Below, in pieces: positions 59,201 through 64,000 of a stretch of 64,000 nt of DNA (its first letter is position 1; each line of letters starts with the position of its first letter). A program made the position numbers and the translations under genes. The stretch is from NCBI RefSeq assembly GCF_003945595.2, contig NW_024103718.1, forward strand, positions 2,046,001 through 2,110,000. Reading direction: 5' to 3'. This DNA is from Pipra filicauda (Eukaryota; Chordata; Aves; Passeriformes; Pipridae). The notes beneath the pieces are model-generated. The model worked only from the letters and a program-made list of their open reading frames with translations. It was not told the origin of the DNA and did no database searches.

Positions 59201-61568
59201 GAAAAGAAATTTTTTTTTATTAGGTGACGTTTATAATTTAAAGCAGTTTATTAGGAAGTGAGTATAGGAGAGAGAAGGAGACAGAGGAGAGATAACACAC
59301 TGATATATTTTTCGATATATTTTGATATATATCCATATACAAATATATACATTGATATATTTGACTCAGCAGAAACTCAGCCTGTTATTCCAAACAAGAA
59401 ACAGTTCAATTTTTTGTATGACGAATGAGTTTACTTATCTGAATGGCAGGCACTCCAAGTAGTGCCAAAGGTTTGAGGCGAACACTTGTGTTTTCTCCCA
59501 TTAGTGAATGTTGACATTTTTAATGGCAATGTCCTATCATTTCTGTTCAACAGGGAGTACTTTAATACCTCCTCTCCAGTGCTAACAGCCCTCAGCAACT
59601 GCTCAGTATTTGTGTGTGAAAATAGTCTCTGTCCTCTTCCCATGAGCAGAAAGGAAAGCACTGAAAGCGAGCCTTATAAATCATCCACTGTTTAGCCTAT
59701 TAACACCCATGATGGTGTAATACTATATGTTAATTATATACAGTAAATTCTATTTAAAATTTATTTACCAAATCTCTTAAAATAATTTCTAATGGTGTTT
59801 ATGGCAGCACTTCAGACCCTCCCTTGCTAGGAAACCCATAGGTTTTACCAGTATAATATCCTTCGATTCCTGACTGTACTCTTCAGCACCTTTCTTTTGT
59901 TTTGTTTCTTTATGTTTTACAGAGCTGGCAGAACATAGAAATAGTTCAGATTAATCAAAGAAACTTAATGCATCTCTATGGCTTAAAAGAATGTTTAAGA
60001 CTCCAACACTTTCCTTCTTATGTTTAGGAAATTAAGACATATTTGTTTTTCTTTAAAAGTTAGATGAAGTTCTTCAGTTTCTGACCTGGTTTTGCAGATA
60101 GGGTTTTTTGTTTGTTTGTTTGTTACCTTTCTGAAGCAGAGTGAAATCTAGCCCTTAGAAATTAGTCTCTTTCTCACAGTCTTCTACACAGAGTATATTT
60201 TGTTTTAAAAATCTGACTTTACTATTTATTCCTGTAAGTAGAGGTTTATCTCCACACTTTCAATTGAATAAAATGAGTTTTAAAAGAAATTGGTTTTAAT
60301 AATTCTATTTCTGGAGGAGATATACAAAACCATAATGACAATTTGTGTTACATATGTTCAATTGTGCTATGACAGAAATATTTATTTTATGTCTGCGGAA
60401 GCTTTAGAAATGTACAGTAGCGTGTTAAGTCTTTAAAAGGCTACTTTAGTCCAACCCATTCAATTAACAAAACGGATTCTCTTTAAATTTAAACTCTTAA
60501 GAACTAAAAAAAAAAATGAAATTAATTGTTGGTACTTTTCCAAACTTTCCAAATGGGAACTTTTTTATAGTTTTCATACTGAATCTCATTCTCTGTAGAT
60601 AGTCATGAGTTTTCAGGGAAATAAATGCATACCATTCTTGAGACTCATCAAATTTTTTTTTCTCCTTCACCATCCCAGGTTCCAAAAATGTTTTAGAGGC
60701 ATGTATCACATTATTTCCACTTCCAATTACATAGTAATTTTGGTTTCTATTGTTGTTATTTCTGAAATTATCAGAAGAAATCAGTCAGTAGCCTGGTCTA
60801 AAATGTTTTTAAAAAGTAGAAAATCTTGCAGTTTCTGCAAACAGTTTTGAAACAAACCAAGACTAAATGTTTTTGTCTTTTGGAATTTAATTTAACTGTA
60901 TGTACTTCTTGTCTCTTTTCCATTTAATTTCAACTTGTCTATGTAGGTTTTTTATATGAAAAATAGAGATAGAAATTGCTGGAACAGTATTCAGTAGCTG
61001 TTGTCTTTTGAGTGAGTTATCCTTAAAAAAACCCAAACAATACAATGAAACAACCTTAACAATTATTAACAGTTATTTAATGTTTAATGTTAATGTTTAG
61101 AAGTAAATGGTATACTGCTGGTATTGGAGGAAGTCAGGGAATGCTATGGCATTCACTCCCATAGTTATTAGGAACAATAAGGATACTACCACTGAGTAAA
61201 AGGACCAATGATCCAAGCTGTTGTCCTCTCTCACTTTCTTTTGTGTCCAAGTGATTTTTGAACTCTAGGGCACAGTTAAATTGTTTCTACAATAATCTGT
61301 TATATAAACTCTTATACTTCATATTCTTATTGCATCGCATTCAAATGATCTTTTGCACCTTGATTTTTAATTTGATAAGCCATGACTAGAAGGAAGATTT
61401 TTTACTGTGTTTAAAGACGTTTGCCCCCTCTTAACATGATTAAGAATAAGACATTTTGCCTTTGCCCTCTCCAAGTTGTGCTGGAAGCAGACGTTAATAT
61501 TTTATGTACAATTTTGTTTAACCCATAATTGGCAATAAAGACAAAATAATGTTATGTTTCAAGATTCC

Positions 61569-61910
61569 TCAGTATTAACTAATTAAACCAGCAGCAGGCC
61601 TTGAGCATGGGACAATGGCAAACTTTCAGATGAATTAATTTTATGGAAGACCAGCTGAGTAATTGGACTCCAATTACAGGCTGTTTAGCTCCCTCATCAC
61701 CTTCACATATAATTAAATTCAATTGGTTGATACAGCTTCTATTTTTATGAGGCCACTTACAAGCTTTTTGAACCCCACTGTGACTTTGGATCTAGGCCAA
61801 TCAATTATTACTCATTTCTCTTTCAAATGGAAATTCTCTAGATTAGTCATATCTTCTGTAATGCATTGCTCGCATTTAAAAGGTACATTGCAGCTGGGAC
61901 ATGGATGAAA
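61569..61910. promoter_or_regulatory. Candidate conserved noncoding element, homeodomain-motif-rich
   Basis: This stretch lacks homopolymer runs and low complexity and is dense in homeodomain-type cores: ATTAACTAATTAAACC, GAATTAATT, TATAATTAAATTCAATTGG and CCAATCAATTATTA. It also holds a near-perfect palindrome, GTAATTGGACTCCAATTAC (61659-61677), which is two inverted TAATTG sites five bases apart. The texture is that of a vertebrate developmental enhancer. This is inference from motif density. Conservation cannot be seen from one sequence. Confidence 0.35.
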
Positions 61911-64000
61911 AGAAATTTATAGATATTTTGTTCTACAGAAATATGTAGTATGCAACTGTATGTTTGTCATGGGTATTGATGAACAGAGGTCATGTGTTTT
62001 TATGACTTGTCTTAAGAGCTCTAATGCTGTACACAGTGGGGTTTATTTACTGTATCATTATATTTGCAAATGCCATGCTTATTCTTGTTAAAAATTATCA
62101 CTGAAAATTGCTTATGAGACCTAAAATTGTCTTTCTTAACATGTAAAAAGTAAGTCATCATGTATAGGTAGCTAAGGATTCCTTAGTTGTCCAGTTTTCC
62201 TTCTTTAAATTATTTTCAAATTAAATTAAATCATTGTTACTAATTAAAAAAAAAACAGCAAAACAACTAAACCCCCTAAATTACTGTTTATTGAGAGAAA
62301 AAAATAACAACCCCTGACCTTTGAACAGATTCATAGGTTAAGTAGTTTGAACTAAAAGAAACAAAATATATTTTTATTTTGAGAATGCTAGAACAGTTTA
62401 TATATTAAAGTACTTGGCTTTGAATTAGTACATTTTCAAGCACAAACAGATAATGAATACATTAGTGTGATTTTAACATTTCACACATAACTAGTCTATA
62501 AGGAGATTAAACAGATTACTAGAACTAATATGACATTTTTGCCTGTTTTTAGTATATCGGTTCCAGTGTATTTATTTCCAAAGAAAGCAATATATCATTG
62601 TTGATGAAAGAGGAAGTAGAGAAGCAGTAGTGAAATCAGTGATCTTTCCCAGCTCTGCTGAGTGATCAATAAAGAAAAAGGCATTGTCAAATATGAAATA
62701 TTACTTTTCTTTAGACCTTTCAATTAGGGAAATATCAAACCTATTTGTTTGATCCTTAAACTCTTGAATTTGAATGCAGGCCATTGATTAGCTATGTAAA
62801 AAGATGACATTGAGACATAACCAAATTACAAAAAAGTTTCAATGAAACTGTATTACTACTGATTGACTAGCAAAACAAAACATTAATGATTAATGGTGTC
62901 ATAATAAATACCAGAAAAGTAGTGTTCACTATCTTCTATTTTGGAGTACCGCCATCACAGAATGAAGATAGTATACATGAGAAGATGGTTACTTCAGATT
63001 GTCACTGGTAAATTCTGGCTTTTTTCATTTATGTTCTGTAATTGAAAAAAAAAAATCCATATACTAAACAAACCCCCTCACCTTTTCTGTAGGCACATAA
63101 AATACAGGGGAAAAAAATAATATAAAAGATTCCGGAGGAAAATGCCTCTTATTGTTTTACATGTGATGATCATATTAGATGTTATCAAAATACATTATTG
63201 ATACTAGTTTTTATTATTTTAGAATAAAATAAAGGTGATCGAAATGTCTAAACCATGTGAAGTCCAGGTTTGTAGTTTGTTTGTTTGTTTGATTGATTGT
63301 TTTTATAGCTTGCTTGCTTTTCGTTCTGAATATTACGAAATAACTTGAAAAGAAACTAAGAAAGTCATATTTTGACTTTTCTTATAAGAATAATAGTTAA
63401 ATTTCTACCACTAATAATCTTGTAAAGGAAGGATAGAAAACAAATTTTTCATAAATACCTCCTGTTTCAGGTCACAGATGCTTTCATTCAGATTAAAGAG
63501 GCTATGATGATATATTTGGTTCCCTGAGTCTAACATGTACGTCATCCATTAATACAGTTGCTCCCCTTGATGTCATCACATTTATTAATACTCACTTATT
63601 GCTAAGAAGACACAGCATTTATGCTATAAACAGCATAACTAATAAGATAGCACAAACCATTGCACTTCCAGGGGAGTGAAGAAAATTAGCAGTGCCATCA
63701 CAGACCTAATATCAACTCAGTTGAGGAGGCAGTCAGGAAAGAAAACCCTCTAGGTATGATTTTTTTCCGAAGGTTAGATGCTTTAAATCACAGTGCTCAT
63801 TAGACTTTGTCATCATTTCATCGTTTTGCTTCATCAAGCCTCTAGTGCCACATGTGTTTTGAAGTCTTTTTTTCTCCCTAGACAGGTTCGGAGATCAAAA
63901 TGCACAACTGGCATTTCTTGTAGAGACGTAGTCAGAACTGATTTGGCTTAGAAGACAAACTGCACAGAGGGAAAGAAAGGAAAGACCTCATTCAGGGTAT
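61911..64000. other. Unique AT-rich noncoding DNA to window end
   Basis: No gene or transposon was recognised. Short simple repeats are present (A run near 62247, TTTG/TTGA repeats near 63275-63300). Nothing suggests that a gene begins before the window ends. Confidence 0.6.

Larger units (their letters stand above)
55009..61568. other. Unique AT-rich noncoding DNA
   Basis: No gene was recognised. It contains a 20-bp tandem duplication (55591-55630), a T/G-rich tract (56151-56254), GATATAT-type repeats near 59300-59360 and TTTG repeats near 60105-60125. Open frames up to 106 codons overlap low-complexity sequence or lack motifs. Confidence 0.6.

Noticed and set aside
1..64000. CRISPR arrays, prokaryotic operons, phage or plasmid modules
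   Set aside because: No regularly spaced repeats, no dense coding and clear vertebrate retrotransposons: the window is eukaryotic nuclear DNA.

Overview
This 64-kb window is AT-rich vertebrate nuclear DNA with no protein-coding gene that I can support. There are no long clean ORFs apart from retrotransposon remnants, no rRNA or functional tRNA, no CRISPR and no operon-like organisation. It reads as an intergenic or deep-intronic stretch of a bird genome. The bird assignment rests on repeated CR1 LINE fragments, recognisable by 3' ends with the ATTCTATGATTCT-type tail and by ORF2 motifs such as DFSKA.D, FADD and [14 protein letters not shown] tRNA-Ile-headed SINE with a CR1-like tail at 39547-39692 matches what I know of TguSINE1, a passerine-specific SINE, so the source is probably a songbird or suboscine. 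A fragment of an RTE-clade LINE at 17055-17973 resembles elements that moved horizontally into some bird lineages (AviRTE). If that is right, suboscines are favoured, but I hold this loosely.

Layout: 1-13249 is unique AT-rich DNA. 13250-14138 holds two CR1 fragments facing tail to tail. 15620-16293 holds an LTR-like block abutting a CR1 ORF2 linker fragment. 17055-17973 is the RTE-like LINE, 5'-truncated and broken by one frameshift. 17974-29518 is mostly unique, with two weak LTR-like patches (20128-20720, 25141-25330) and, at 28404-28439, a second 36-bp copy of the RTE 3' tail on the other strand. 29519-30320 is a minus-strand CR1. 36001-38742 is the most structured locus: an LTR with matching terminal sequences and a 5-bp target duplication (ATAGC), into which a CR1 of about 1.6 kb has inserted. 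39547-40000 holds the SINE and another CR1 end. 47718-49048 is a CR1 of about 1.3 kb. From 49049 onward the window is unique sequence with microsatellites, a G/T-rich tract, an inverted-repeat island near 52.6 kb and a homeodomain-motif-rich candidate conserved element near 61.6 kb.

Nothing here works together as a pathway. The interpretable content is a layered record of retrotransposon insertions: at least three CR1 3'-end types, one RTE-like LINE, one SINE and at least one LTR element. Family names come from recognition of sequence and protein motifs, not from a search. Boundaries of repeats are good to roughly 10-30 bases unless stated.
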